NCBI GenBank assembly: GCA_964476595.1
Contig: CAYZCL010000075.1
Span: 1 to 54,621, forward strand
DNA length: 54,621 nucleotides
Direction of reading: 5' to 3'
DNA from: JALSRD01 sp964476595
Lineage (GTDB): Bacteria; Desulfobacterota; Desulfobacteria; Desulfobacterales; JALSRD01
A program made the position numbers and the translations under genes. This document shows positions 1 through 7,613 of this stretch, one piece after another. The notes under the pieces were generated by a model, which ran no database searches, was not told where the DNA came from, and saw only the letters and a program-made list of their open reading frames with translations. Position 1 is the stretch's first letter. Each line of letters begins with the position of its first letter.

Positions 1-330
1 GCACGAGGATCCCAGGAAAAGCAGCCGTCTGACCCTGCTGTTCCAAGCGGCTCGAATGACATTGTTTTGGATGGCCAGGTTGGAGCAGATGAAATCGGCG
101 GGGAAGGAATCATTGGCCAAAATTCCGCCCACTTTTGCTGCCGCTAGAAAGACATATTCGGGTTCGGCTTTGGAAAAAAAAGCCACCACTCCCGACTGAT
201 CTTCGAGATCCAGCTCCGCATGCGATCGCACCACCAGATTATTGTAACCCCTTTCCGACAGGCTGCGCACCAGCGCCGAACCCACCAGACCACGATGGCC
301 GGCAACGTATATCCGAGCGTCCTTTTTCAT
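1..330 (-). CDS. fcl: GDP-L-fucose synthase, N-terminal part (cut by window edge)
   Basis: The gene runs off the left edge; 110 codons are present from an ATG at 330. The product begins with a Rossmann NAD(P)-binding motif (VAGHRGLVGSAL, about residues 9-20), followed by FLAAAKVGGI and an LGSSC stretch near residue 110. This pattern is typical of the epimerase/reductase (WcaG/Fcl) that turns GDP-4-keto-6-deoxymannose into GDP-L-fucose. It lies 32 nt downstream of gmd, which makes its substrate, so the two steps form a pathway pair. The catalytic YxxxK part lies outside the window. High confidence in family; completeness cannot be judged. Confidence 0.9.
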   Translation of the reverse strand, partial: MKKDARIYVAGHRGLVGSALVRSLSERGYNNLVVRSHAELDLEDQSGVVAFFSKAEPEYVFLAAAKVGGILANDSFPADFICSNLAIQNNVIRAAWNSRVRRLLFLGSSC

Positions 331-362
331 TTTCTTTTCCACGTGTTGATCGGTTACCGCGC

Positions 363-1514
363 TCACATGTTGTCCTCAAAGGAAGGCACGATGCGGTGTC
401 CGTTTTCAATGCACAGCTGTTCCAGTCTTGCTTCTTCCAGGTCATGGATCACCATCTCGTGAACCATTTCTTCAAAACTGATCTGCGGCTCCCATTGAAG
501 CTTGCGGCGGGCCTTCTCCGGGTTTCCCAGCAAGGTTTCCACCTCGGTGGGCCTGAAATAGCGCGGGTCCACCTGCACGACCACCTGCCCCGGGGTTAAC
601 GTGGCCGCACGCATACCGGCGGCATGCGCCGGCGGCGGGACATCCTCGACCTTGTCGATGATCCCCCTTTCGGCTACGCCGTCGCCCCGCCAAGTCAGTC
701 CAACACCGATGGAATGAAAGGCGCGTTCACAGAATTCCCTCACCGAGTGCTGTTCTCCGGTGGCGATGACGTAGTCGTCAGGTTTCTCCTGCTGCAGGAT
801 CAGCCACTGGGCCTTGACGTAGTCCTTGGCGTGGCCCCAGTCCCGCAGGGAGTCCAGATTCCCCAGGAAAACCCGATCCTGAAGCCCCAGTGCGATGCGG
901 GCGGCTGCCCGGGTGATCTTACGGGTAACAAACGTCTCCCCGCGGCGGGGCGATTCGTGGTTGAAAAGGATCCCGTTACACGCGAAAAGCCCGTAAGCCT
1001 CCCGGTAGTTGACCGTGCACCAGTAAGCGTACATCTTGGCACAGGCATAAGGGGAGCGGGGGTAAAACGGTGTCTGCTCGGTCTGGGGAACCTCGCGGAC
1101 CTGACCGTAAAGTTCAGACGTGGAGGCCTGATAGAACCGCGTGCTTTTCTGGAGCCCTAAAATACGGATGGCCTCCAGCAGCCGCAGAGTGCCGAGTGCG
1201 TCAACATTGGCTGTGTATTCGGGTGAATCGAAAGAAACCTTGACGTGGCTCTGAGCGGCCAGGTTATAAATCTCGTCGGGTTGTACCTCCTGAATGATGC
1301 GGATCAGGTTGCCCGAGTCGGTCATGTCGCCGTAGTGCAGGAAAAAACGGACATTTTCCTCGTGGGGATCCTGGTACAGGTGATCGACGCGTTCGGTGTT
1401 AAACATGGAACTGCGGCGCTTGATGCCGTGAACCTCGTACCCCTTTTCCAAGAGCAGCTCGGCCAGGTAAGCGCCGTCCTGTCCGGTGATGCCCGTGAGC
1501 AGTGCGCGCTTCAT
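363..1514 (-). CDS. gmd: GDP-mannose 4,6-dehydratase
   Basis: Short-chain dehydrogenase of 383 aa converting GDP-D-mannose to GDP-4-keto-6-deoxymannose, the entry to GDP-fucose and related deoxysugars. TGITGQDG (residues 7-14) is the nucleotide-binding loop, STSELYG the catalytic Ser/Thr region, and Y156-x3-K160 (YACAK) the catalytic pair. The ATG at 1514 was chosen because the family starts a few residues before the glycine motif; a longer reading upstream adds only nine unconserved residues. A purine-rich GAGAG precedes it. It sits fourth after ugd in a nucleotide-sugar operon, just upstream of fcl. Confidence 0.95.
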   Translation of the reverse strand: MKRALLTGITGQDGAYLAELLLEKGYEVHGIKRRSSMFNTERVDHLYQDPHEENVRFFLHYGDMTDSGNLIRIIQEVQPDEIYNLAAQSHVKVSFDSPEYTANVDALGTLRLLEAIRILGLQKSTRFYQASTSELYGQVREVPQTEQTPFYPRSPYACAKMYAYWCTVNYREAYGLFACNGILFNHESPRRGETFVTRKITRAAARIALGLQDRVFLGNLDSLRDWGHAKDYVKAQWLILQQEKPDDYVIATGEQHSVREFCERAFHSIGVGLTWRGDGVAERGIIDKVEDVPPPAHAAGMRAATLTPGQVVVQVDPRYFRPTEVETLLGNPEKARRKLQWEPQISFEEMVHEMVIHDLEEARLEQLCIENGHRIVPSFEDNM

Positions 1515-1571
1515 CGTATTTTTTCTCTCTTTCGGTGACATTTTTAAAAAGCCCCTGCCATCGGCGGGAGG

Positions 1572-2141
1572 TCACGCATCGCCGGTGGGGGTGTACACAG
1601 GCAACCGGTCGGCCGGAATTTCTGCCAGGGGCGGGTATTTTTCGTCCTTGTCCGACAGCAGCGGTGCTTCCACCGGCCAGTCGATGTCCAGCCGGGTGTC
1701 GCACCACAACACGCCTCCTTCGCATTCCGGGTGATAAAAATCGCTGCACTTGTACAGAAACAGCGCCGTTTCACTGAGCACGGCAAACCCGTGAGCGAAT
1801 CCGGGCGGCACGAACAACTGCCGCTTGTTCTCTTCCGAAAGCCGCACCGCGGTCCAGCGGCCGAAATGCGGCGAACCGCGACGGATGTCGACGGCCACAT
1901 CGAAAACCTCTCCCTGAAGAACCTGGACCAGTTTTGCCTGCGCGTGAGGAAGCTGGTAGTGCAGACCCCGCAGGGTCCCCCGCCGGGAGAACGAAAGGTT
2001 GTCCTGCACGAACTCGGGCAGCACTCCCGATCGGCTGTATTTCCGACGGTGGTAAGTTTCCATGAAATACCCGCGGTTGTCTCCGAAGACATCGGGCTCG
2101 ATGATTTTAACTTCAGGAAGGGAGGTTGCGGTCACTTTCAT
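1572..2141 (-). CDS. rfbC: dTDP-4-dehydrorhamnose 3,5-epimerase family protein
   Basis: Cupin-fold epimerase of 189 aa, close to the usual 180-190 of RmlC. The RGLHYQ motif carries the catalytic His, followed by KLVQVLQGEVFDVAVDIR (the conserved core with the catalytic Lys region) and FLYKCSDFYHPE with the catalytic Tyr. It would epimerise C3 and C5 of dTDP-4-keto-6-deoxyglucose on the way to dTDP-rhamnose. RmlA, RmlB and RmlD are not in this window, so either they lie elsewhere or the enzyme acts on another 4-keto sugar. It is the middle gene of the nucleotide-sugar operon, 12 nt after uxs. Confidence 0.88.
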   Translation of the reverse strand: MKVTATSLPEVKIIEPDVFGDNRGYFMETYHRRKYSRSGVLPEFVQDNLSFSRRGTLRGLHYQLPHAQAKLVQVLQGEVFDVAVDIRRGSPHFGRWTAVRLSEENKRQLFVPPGFAHGFAVLSETALFLYKCSDFYHPECEGGVLWCDTRLDIDWPVEAPLLSDKDEKYPPLAEIPADRLPVYTPTGDA

Positions 2142-2153
2142 GTATTAGCCTCT

Positions 2154-3134
2154 TCAGCTCCAGGGCGTCGTCTGCCGCACGTCCAGGGAAATGAGGTCTC
2201 GGAAGTACTCGATGGTGCGTTCCAGACCGGTTTCAAGATTGGTTTCAGGCTGCCAGGAGAGTTTTTCCCTCGCCAGTGAAATGTCCGGCCTGCGGCGCAT
2301 GGGATCGTCCCGGGGCTGCTCTTGAAACCGGATCTGTGCGTCGGACTCGGTCAGGGAGATGACTTTCTCGGCCAGTTCCAGAATGCTGCACTCGGCCGGG
2401 TTTCCCAGGTTCACCGGTCCGATGAAATCGGACGGTGCGTTCATCATCCGCATCAGGCCCTCCACGAGGTCGTCCACATAGCAGAAAGAACGGGACTGCT
2501 TCCCGTCGCCGTAGACGGTGATGTCCTCTCCGGCGAGCGCCTGAACGATGAAATTGCTGACCACCCGCCCGTCGTTGGGGTGCATGCGGGGCCCGTAAGT
2601 GTTGAAAATGCGCACCACGCGGATATCCACACCGTTCTGCCGGTGATAGTCGAAGAACAGGGTTTCGGCGCAGCGCTTGCCTTCGTCGTAGCAGGATCGC
2701 GGCCCGGTGGTATTGACGTTTCCCCAGTAGTCTTCGTTCTGCGGATGGACCTGGGGGTCTCCGTAAACCTCACTGGTGGATGCCTGCAGAATCCTTGCTT
2801 TGACACGCTTGGCCAGCCCCAGCATGTTAATGGCGCCCATAACGCTTGTTTTGATAGTCTTGACCGGGTTGTGTTGGTAGTGCACCGGTGAGGCCGGGCA
2901 GGCCAGGTTGTAAATCTGATCAACTTCCACCAGCACGGGTTGGACCAGGTCGTGGCGCAGCAGTTCGAAGTTGGGGCGCTGGAGCAGGTGGGCGATATTG
3001 TTTTTGGTGCCCGTAAAAAAATTGTCCAGGCACAGCACGTCATGCCCATCCTCCACCAGTCGCTCGCACAGGTGCGACCCGAGAAATCCAGCGCCCCCTG
3101 TGACGAGAATACGCAGCGTATTGTGAAATCTCAT
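2154..3134 (-). CDS. uxs: UDP-glucuronate decarboxylase (UDP-xylose synthase)
   Basis: 326-aa extended SDR enzyme. It has the NAD-binding TGGAGFLGSHL (residues 12-22), STSEVYGDP (120-128) and Y149-x3-K153 inside CYDEGKR, a signature of UDP-glucuronate decarboxylases. It would oxidise and decarboxylate UDP-glucuronate to UDP-xylose. The gene directly follows ugd, which makes UDP-glucuronate, with 15 nt between them, so the pair is a two-step route from UDP-glucose to UDP-xylose. Pentose in the surface polysaccharide is an inference from this pair. Confidence 0.92.
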   Translation of the reverse strand: MRFHNTLRILVTGGAGFLGSHLCERLVEDGHDVLCLDNFFTGTKNNIAHLLQRPNFELLRHDLVQPVLVEVDQIYNLACPASPVHYQHNPVKTIKTSVMGAINMLGLAKRVKARILQASTSEVYGDPQVHPQNEDYWGNVNTTGPRSCYDEGKRCAETLFFDYHRQNGVDIRVVRIFNTYGPRMHPNDGRVVSNFIVQALAGEDITVYGDGKQSRSFCYVDDLVEGLMRMMNAPSDFIGPVNLGNPAECSILELAEKVISLTESDAQIRFQEQPRDDPMRRRPDISLAREKLSWQPETNLETGLERTIEYFRDLISLDVRQTTPWS

Positions 3135-3149
3135 GGCGTTTCCCCCTGC

Positions 3150-4568
3150 TCAGGCCTGCCGGTCCTGAACGGATTGCGATTCATCGAAGTGGGTCAACGG
3201 TGTCTTTCCAATGGCGTAAACATTGAAGCCGATCTCGAAGAGCTTCTCGTGATCGACGACGTTGCGCCCGTCAAAGATAAACGCCGGCTTGACCATGTCA
3301 TCATAAATTTTCTGGTAGTCGAGCCGCCGGTACAAATCCCACTCCGTCATGACGGCGATGGCGTGTGCACCCCGGGCGGCTTCGTAGGGATCCTGCACGA
3401 ACGAAACCCGCCCCTGTTCGACGTGGCCGAGATCCAGCCGGGCATTGTCAAGCGCCTTGGGATCGGAGACGATCAACTCGGCCCGCTCCTCCAGCAGCCG
3501 CCTGCACACGTGGATGGCAGGGCTTTCACGCGTGTCGCCGGTGTCGGCCTTGAAGGCAAACCCCAGAATACAGATTTTCTTTTCCGCCAGCGTGTTGAAC
3601 ATGGCCGTCAGCATACGCCGCACAAAGCGTTCCTTCTGGTACTCGTTGATGTCCACCACGCTCTTCCAGTAGTCGGCCACATCTTCCAGCCCGTAGTGCC
3701 GACAGATGTAGACCAGGTTCAGGATATCCTTCTTGAAGCATGAGCCGCCGAAGCCGATGCTGGCGTTCAGGAAACGCGATCCGATCCTGCCGTCGCGGCC
3801 CACCGCCATGGCCACGTTGCGGATGTCGGCCTCGGTCTTTTCACACAAAGCCGATATGGCATTGATGGAAGAAATCCGCTGTGCCAGGAAGGCGTTGGAG
3901 ACCAGTTTGGACAGCTCGCTGCTCCAAATGTCGGAGGTGATGATGTTCTCTTCCGGAACCCAGTTGCGGTAGATCTCAACGATCTCCTGGCGTGCCCGCA
4001 ACCCGCTGGGGGTCAGCCGTGAACCGATCAGCACACGATCAGGCTTTTCCAGGTCCCGTACGGCGGTGCCCTCGGCCAGGAACTCGGGGTTGGAGAGCAC
4101 TTCGAATTGGATACGGCTCTCCCTGGATTTCAGAATACGCTCCATGGCCAGCGCCGTTTTGACCGGCAGCGTGCTCTTTTCGACAATGATCTTGGGCGAG
4201 CGGGCGCATTCCAGGATCTGCCGGGCGGTTTTCTCCCAATACTGCAGGTCCGCCGCCATGCCGGCTCCCAGTCCGTATGTCTTTGTAGGGGTGTTGACGC
4301 TGACGAAGATGATGTCGGCTTCCCGGATGCCCGCTTCGATGTCGGTGGAAAAAAACAGGTTCCGCCCACGCGTGGCTTCCACTAGCTCCTTGAGGCCCGG
4401 TTCGTAAATGGGCAGCCGGTCCGAATTCCATTGGCTGATTCGCTCCGGATTGATGTCCACCACGGTCACCTTGTAGCGTGGGCACTTACGGGCGATCATG
4501 GCCATGGTGGGCCCCCCGACGTAACCGGCGCCGATACACAGAATCTTTTTTTCGAATGCGGCGTTCAT
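3150..4568 (-). CDS. ugd: UDP-glucose 6-dehydrogenase, eukaryote-like type
   Basis: 472-aa NAD-dependent enzyme oxidising UDP-glucose to UDP-glucuronate. The N-terminus reads IGAGYVGGPTMAMIA (12-26), and the catalytic cysteine is Cys277 in GFGGSCFKKD, almost the same position as in animal UGDH (Cys276). FAFKADTGDTRESPA marks the C-terminal UDP-binding domain. Length and the GGPTM loop match the animal/plant-like branch rather than the shorter, roughly 430-aa bacterial Ugd. First enzyme gene after the regulator at 4627-5208 and directly upstream of uxs. High confidence. Confidence 0.95.
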   Translation of the reverse strand: MNAAFEKKILCIGAGYVGGPTMAMIARKCPRYKVTVVDINPERISQWNSDRLPIYEPGLKELVEATRGRNLFFSTDIEAGIREADIIFVSVNTPTKTYGLGAGMAADLQYWEKTARQILECARSPKIIVEKSTLPVKTALAMERILKSRESRIQFEVLSNPEFLAEGTAVRDLEKPDRVLIGSRLTPSGLRARQEIVEIYRNWVPEENIITSDIWSSELSKLVSNAFLAQRISSINAISALCEKTEADIRNVAMAVGRDGRIGSRFLNASIGFGGSCFKKDILNLVYICRHYGLEDVADYWKSVVDINEYQKERFVRRMLTAMFNTLAEKKICILGFAFKADTGDTRESPAIHVCRRLLEERAELIVSDPKALDNARLDLGHVEQGRVSFVQDPYEAARGAHAIAVMTEWDLYRRLDYQKIYDDMVKPAFIFDGRNVVDHEKLFEIGFNVYAIGKTPLTHFDESQSVQDRQA

Positions 4569-4626
4569 TTGGTTTGCAACCCCTTTCTTTCGATTCGACG
4601 GAATCGTCCACCATGTTTCCGTCTGT

Positions 4627-5208
4627 TCAGGAAAGGACGACGATTTTCCATTCCGGCACGCCTGCCCCGATGATCATTCCACGGATCCGTTCTCGCTGCT
4701 CCACGGCAGTGATCAGGATGCGGTCGAAATCCAGTTCCGCAAGCCTTGCCGGTGCCAGAATGCTCCGACCGAAAAATTGATCTCCCGCATGCCGATCATC
4801 CACCATGGCCGTCAGCTCCAGGGAAGTGTCCCGGAGTGAGATATAGGCGATCTCGGCAAAATCTCCTGTGCCGAAAAAAACCATGCGTCGCACGCCTCTC
4901 TCGTCCAGCGACAGGAACAGCTGCCGCAGCTTCTGTCGGGCCTCTTTGAAATAGCGGTAGGAAGACTGGATGTACTCATAGGTGAGTTGCGTTTTTTCCG
5001 CCGCCCCCTTGGGTGTCAGAATGTACTTTACCCGGTTTTTGGGGATCGTCGTGATCTTAAAATACCCCTTTTGGGCCAGTCTTTTGATGAAAGAATTAAC
5101 GAGTCCCAGTGAAATATTGAGTTTCTTGGCCAGATCCCGCTGGCTGGGTGTACTGACCCGCTCGATCTCCTCGAGAAGCTGAAGCGTGCGCAGATCCTGG
5201 TGATCCAT
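4627..5208 (-). CDS. Winged-helix regulator fused to a Rossmann-like nucleotide/CoA-binding domain
   Basis: 193 aa. Residues about 1-70 form a MarR/Lrp-like winged helix (LQLLEEIERVSTPSQRDLAK, then GLVNSFIKRLAQKGYFKI). Residues about 105-193 read MVFFGTGDFAEIAYISL, then ELTAMVDDR and FDRILITAV, an arrangement like the Rossmann domains that bind nucleotide sugars or CoA. MarR-like regulators are known at the head of bacterial EPS clusters; this one carries an extra ligand-binding part. It lies 58 nt upstream of ugd and reads in the same direction, so control of the sugar operon by a nucleotide-type ligand is a fair inference. No proven function. Confidence 0.75.
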   Translation of the reverse strand: MDHQDLRTLQLLEEIERVSTPSQRDLAKKLNISLGLVNSFIKRLAQKGYFKITTIPKNRVKYILTPKGAAEKTQLTYEYIQSSYRYFKEARQKLRQLFLSLDERGVRRMVFFGTGDFAEIAYISLRDTSLELTAMVDDRHAGDQFFGRSILAPARLAELDFDRILITAVEQRERIRGMIIGAGVPEWKIVVLS

Positions 5209-5579
5209 GATAATACCGGTTGTTATATCAATTGGTTAGGATATGTATAAACATAGCTCCGCCCATTGGGTTACATCCCCCAAAAAAACAGAACATGTTG
5301 TTTTTACAGGTTTTTATGTAATTTTCACCGGGATTTTGTTCAGTCTTTGAACATGTATCGAAAGGGTTGTCAAGCAAAATATCCACAAGATGTGGAAATA
5401 TCGGGACCGGCTGGAACGATATCTCGCGCAGGGAAAGATTGAGAAGGCACGAAGGAAACGGTTGCGAAAATGGGCCTGCCGCCTGGAGGAGAAATGTTAG
5501 GTGGAACGTGAGGTTTGGAGCGTGAACAAAGCCCCCCGGTTGAAGGCCGGGAGGCTTTAGTAAGGGAAATGGTTATTTT
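5209..5579. other. Intergenic stretch between regulator and matrix-protein gene
   Basis: 371 nt, clearly richer in A+T than its surroundings. It holds a terminator hairpin at its right end (5528-5558), two copies of GAACATGT 58 nt apart (5291-5298 and 5349-5356), and on the minus strand a TTGACA (5373-5368) with no convincing -10. A possible 36-codon reading frame lies at 5390-5500 on the plus strand but has no clear ribosome site. The stretch is the likely promoter and operator region of the nucleotide-sugar operon. Confidence 0.5.
5528..5558 (-). terminator. Intrinsic terminator of the matrix-protein gene
   Basis: A 12-bp stem with one C/A mismatch (arms 5528-5539 and 5547-5558) encloses a 7-nt loop. 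Read on the minus strand it ends in GGGGGGCTTT then GTTC, a weak U tract. It starts 22 nt past the stop codon at 5580, so it probably ends that transcript and insulates the nucleotide-sugar operon. Confidence 0.7.
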
Positions 5580-7436
5580 TTAATTGGATAGCTCCACATT
5601 GTCGATCATACCGCTGCCGCGGATACGCATGTATTCGATCTCCTTGATATCGACGCCGGGTTGCGCTAAGTGGAGGTCATCCTCGAGGTTCCGGTCGAAC
5701 CGGATCCACTCGCCCTGCATCGTTTCCGACCCGAGCCCGAAACGCACCTTTTTGCGGTGGCCCAGTCGGTCGACATCCCTGGGTTCATATCGCAGCAAAC
5801 GGGTACCGGCACTGGTCCACACCTCAAACTCGATCACGTATCTTTCCGCAAAGTTCATATCGAAACGAACCCGGTGATGAGCCCCGTTGCGCCACGGCGC
5901 ACCGTAACGGTTGGACAGCTGAAATCCGATTTTCAGCCTCCTGCCGCTGATTTTCACGACTTGGCCCTTTTCGGGATCGTCGATACTTTCGATACTGGCC
6001 AGGTTCGGTTTGCCCTTGTAAACCCGCCATCTGAGCAACAATCCATTCTCTTCACCGGCTTCGTAGCACACCTTTTGGGGCACATCGGAATTATCGCCAG
6101 GGTTGGTATTCATTTCAATTTCCTGTCCATCACCGATGCCGTCGTTGTCACTGTCGAAATCCAGTACGTTGCTGACACCGTCACCGTCTTTGTCGTCAGG
6201 AAGGCCCGTACCGTTCCAGTACACCACCTCGGAGAAATCGTTGATACCGTCACCGTCGGTATCCACGCGATGCGGATTGGTTTTGTATTCCTCTATTTCT
6301 TCACGATCACTGAGCCCGTCTCCATCCGTGTCGTGATCGTTAGGAATAGCTGCCATCAGCTTGACGTCGTCGACCAGCCCGCTGCCCCGGACCATGAAAC
6401 TGTCGACTTCGGCGATTCGTTCGCCCGGCTGTGCCGTTTCCAGGTCGCTCTGCAGATCGCGTGCAAAGCAGTACCAGTTCCCATCGGTAATATCCGAACC
6501 CAGTCCGAACCGTACCCTTTTCCCCCTTCCGAGTCTGTCCTTGTCCGCCGGTTCATAGGTGAGGATCCGCTTTTTGCCGGAAGCAGTCAGTACAACGATT
6601 TCAACTCTGAATCTGCCGGAAAATTTCATGCGCCAGGAAATGTTGAAAAGTTGGGTGTTTCGCCAGGGCAGGCCGTAGCGCCGCTGTAACGTGAAGCGGG
6701 TTTTGAGGCCTTTGCCGGTAAGCTTGATCACCCGTCCGTCTTGCGTATCGTTTTCCACGTTTTCGATGAAGGCACTCGCGATTTTACCGCCCCTGACACC
6801 CCAGCGGTCGATGCTCCCGTCCTCAGCGTCCTCGTACACGACGACCGCTGGCTGCGAGCCGTTGGAGGCCGGATCACTGCCATTGTTGATCTCATCGCCA
6901 TCCAGAAACCCGTCGCCGTCCACGTCGGGATTCAGCAGGTACTCGGGGTGTTGCTTTCCCCAGTATGCCAGTTCGGCGCCGTCGTCGATGCCGTCCCCGT
7001 CCGTGTCGGCCACCTTGGGATCCGTGCCGTAGCTCAGTTCGAGCACGTCCTGGAGGCCGTCCCCGTCGGTATCCAGCGGGGTGTACTGGACCTCGTTGGA
7101 GTCGGCGCTCTCATTGCCGTAGTTGTCACAGGCCCGCACCACAAAATAACAGGTTTCGTCGTCCGGGATCGTTATGGTACACGTGGTCTGGTCCCCGGTC
7201 CACTTGGGAGAATCGTAGTCGAAGCTCTCCCCTTCCGTGCGGCAGAAAAGCTTGTAGAAGATTCCCGACTCGTTGCTGCCCTCCCAGGCCAGAGTCAACG
7301 ACATATCTGCGGCCGTGGCCTGGATTGCACCCAATGTCACCATCCACAACATCAGGGCAGCAAGGGACAGGTAGCGACGAAAACAGAAAGCGTTGGATCG
7401 CAGAGTTGAACAAAACGAAAAAGGTACACGCATCAT
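5580..7436 (-). CDS. Secreted protein with FN3-like domain, thrombospondin type 3 repeats and a duplicated beta-rich module
   Basis: 618 aa from ATG 7436; a second ATG at 7433 has better spacing to the GGAGGG ribosome site. Residues 1-43 are a signal peptide ending ATAA. An FN3-like domain spans about 46-121, with paired cysteines. DTDGDGLQD-type calcium-binding repeats lie at about 123-190 and 368-450. Between and after them a module of about 160 aa occurs twice (about 200-362 and 454-617). Both copies share RRYGLPWRN/NRYGAPWRN, a YEP-DRLG motif, RVRFGLGS/KVRFGLGS and RGSGxxD near the end. No PEP-CTERM, LPXTG or membrane anchor is seen. Function is unknown; an extracellular, calcium-stiffened matrix or sugar-binding role is inferred from domains and from the riboswitch leader. 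Confidence 0.8.
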   Translation of the reverse strand: MMRVPFSFCSTLRSNAFCFRRYLSLAALMLWMVTLGAIQATAADMSLTLAWEGSNESGIFYKLFCRTEGESFDYDSPKWTGDQTTCTITIPDDETCYFVVRACDNYGNESADSNEVQYTPLDTDGDGLQDVLELSYGTDPKVADTDGDGIDDGAELAYWGKQHPEYLLNPDVDGDGFLDGDEINNGSDPASNGSQPAVVVYEDAEDGSIDRWGVRGGKIASAFIENVENDTQDGRVIKLTGKGLKTRFTLQRRYGLPWRNTQLFNISWRMKFSGRFRVEIVVLTASGKKRILTYEPADKDRLGRGKRVRFGLGSDITDGNWYCFARDLQSDLETAQPGERIAEVDSFMVRGSGLVDDVKLMAAIPNDHDTDGDGLSDREEIEEYKTNPHRVDTDGDGINDFSEVVYWNGTGLPDDKDGDGVSNVLDFDSDNDGIGDGQEIEMNTNPGDNSDVPQKVCYEAGEENGLLLRWRVYKGKPNLASIESIDDPEKGQVVKISGRRLKIGFQLSNRYGAPWRNGAHHRVRFDMNFAERYVIEFEVWTSAGTRLLRYEPRDVDRLGHRKKVRFGLGSETMQGEWIRFDRNLEDDLHLAQPGVDIKEIEYMRIRGSGMIDNVELSN

Positions 7437-7438
7437 TA

Positions 7439-7476
7439 TTCCCTCCAAAGAAAAGACTTTGAATTATCAGAGGGAA
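7439..7476 (-). promoter_or_regulatory. Possible anti-Shine-Dalgarno helix
   Basis: On the minus strand TTCCCTC (7476-7470) is fully complementary to GAGGGAA (7445-7439), which is the ribosome-binding site of the 7436/7433 starts. The two lie about 24 nt apart downstream of the riboswitch aptamer. This is a plausible expression platform acting on translation; pairing was read by eye, not folded. Confidence 0.5.
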
Positions 7477-7491
7477 AGTGCGGCTGAATAA

Positions 7492-7580
7492 GCCTTTCGG
7501 CAGCCCGGCTGTCATAGCACTCGACCTTAGACCCGTGGCTTTGCGTCCCCGACTTTCACCGGGTTTGCCCTTTCGCTCTG
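7492..7580 (-). ncRNA. GEMM-I cyclic-dinucleotide riboswitch (c-di-GMP-I type)
   Basis: Read on the minus strand the leader contains GAAAGGGCAAACC, a GTGAAAGTC loop, the hallmark GGGACGCAAAGCC-like core (GGGGACGCAAAGCCACGGG), then CTAAGG and a second arm ending ATGACAGCCGGGCTGCCG. These follow the GEMM-I aptamer in order and spacing. GEMM-I RNAs sense c-di-GMP; a variant group in Geobacter and relatives prefers 3',3'-cGAMP, so the ligand is not fixed by this reading. It lies 56 nt upstream of the secreted-protein start and just after a sigma-54 promoter. Confidence 0.92.
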
Positions 7581-7597
7581 ACTTGCCGTACATACGA

Positions 7598-7613
7598 TGC
7601 AATCCCAATGCCA
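7598..7613 (-). promoter_or_regulatory. Sigma-54 (RpoN) promoter, -24/-12
   Basis: On the minus strand TGGCA-N6-TTGCA, with the invariant GG and GC dinucleotides separated by exactly 10 nt. The predicted start site falls near 7587, only about seven nucleotides before the riboswitch aptamer, which fits well. An enhancer-binding activator would be required; none is encoded in the window. Confidence 0.75.
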
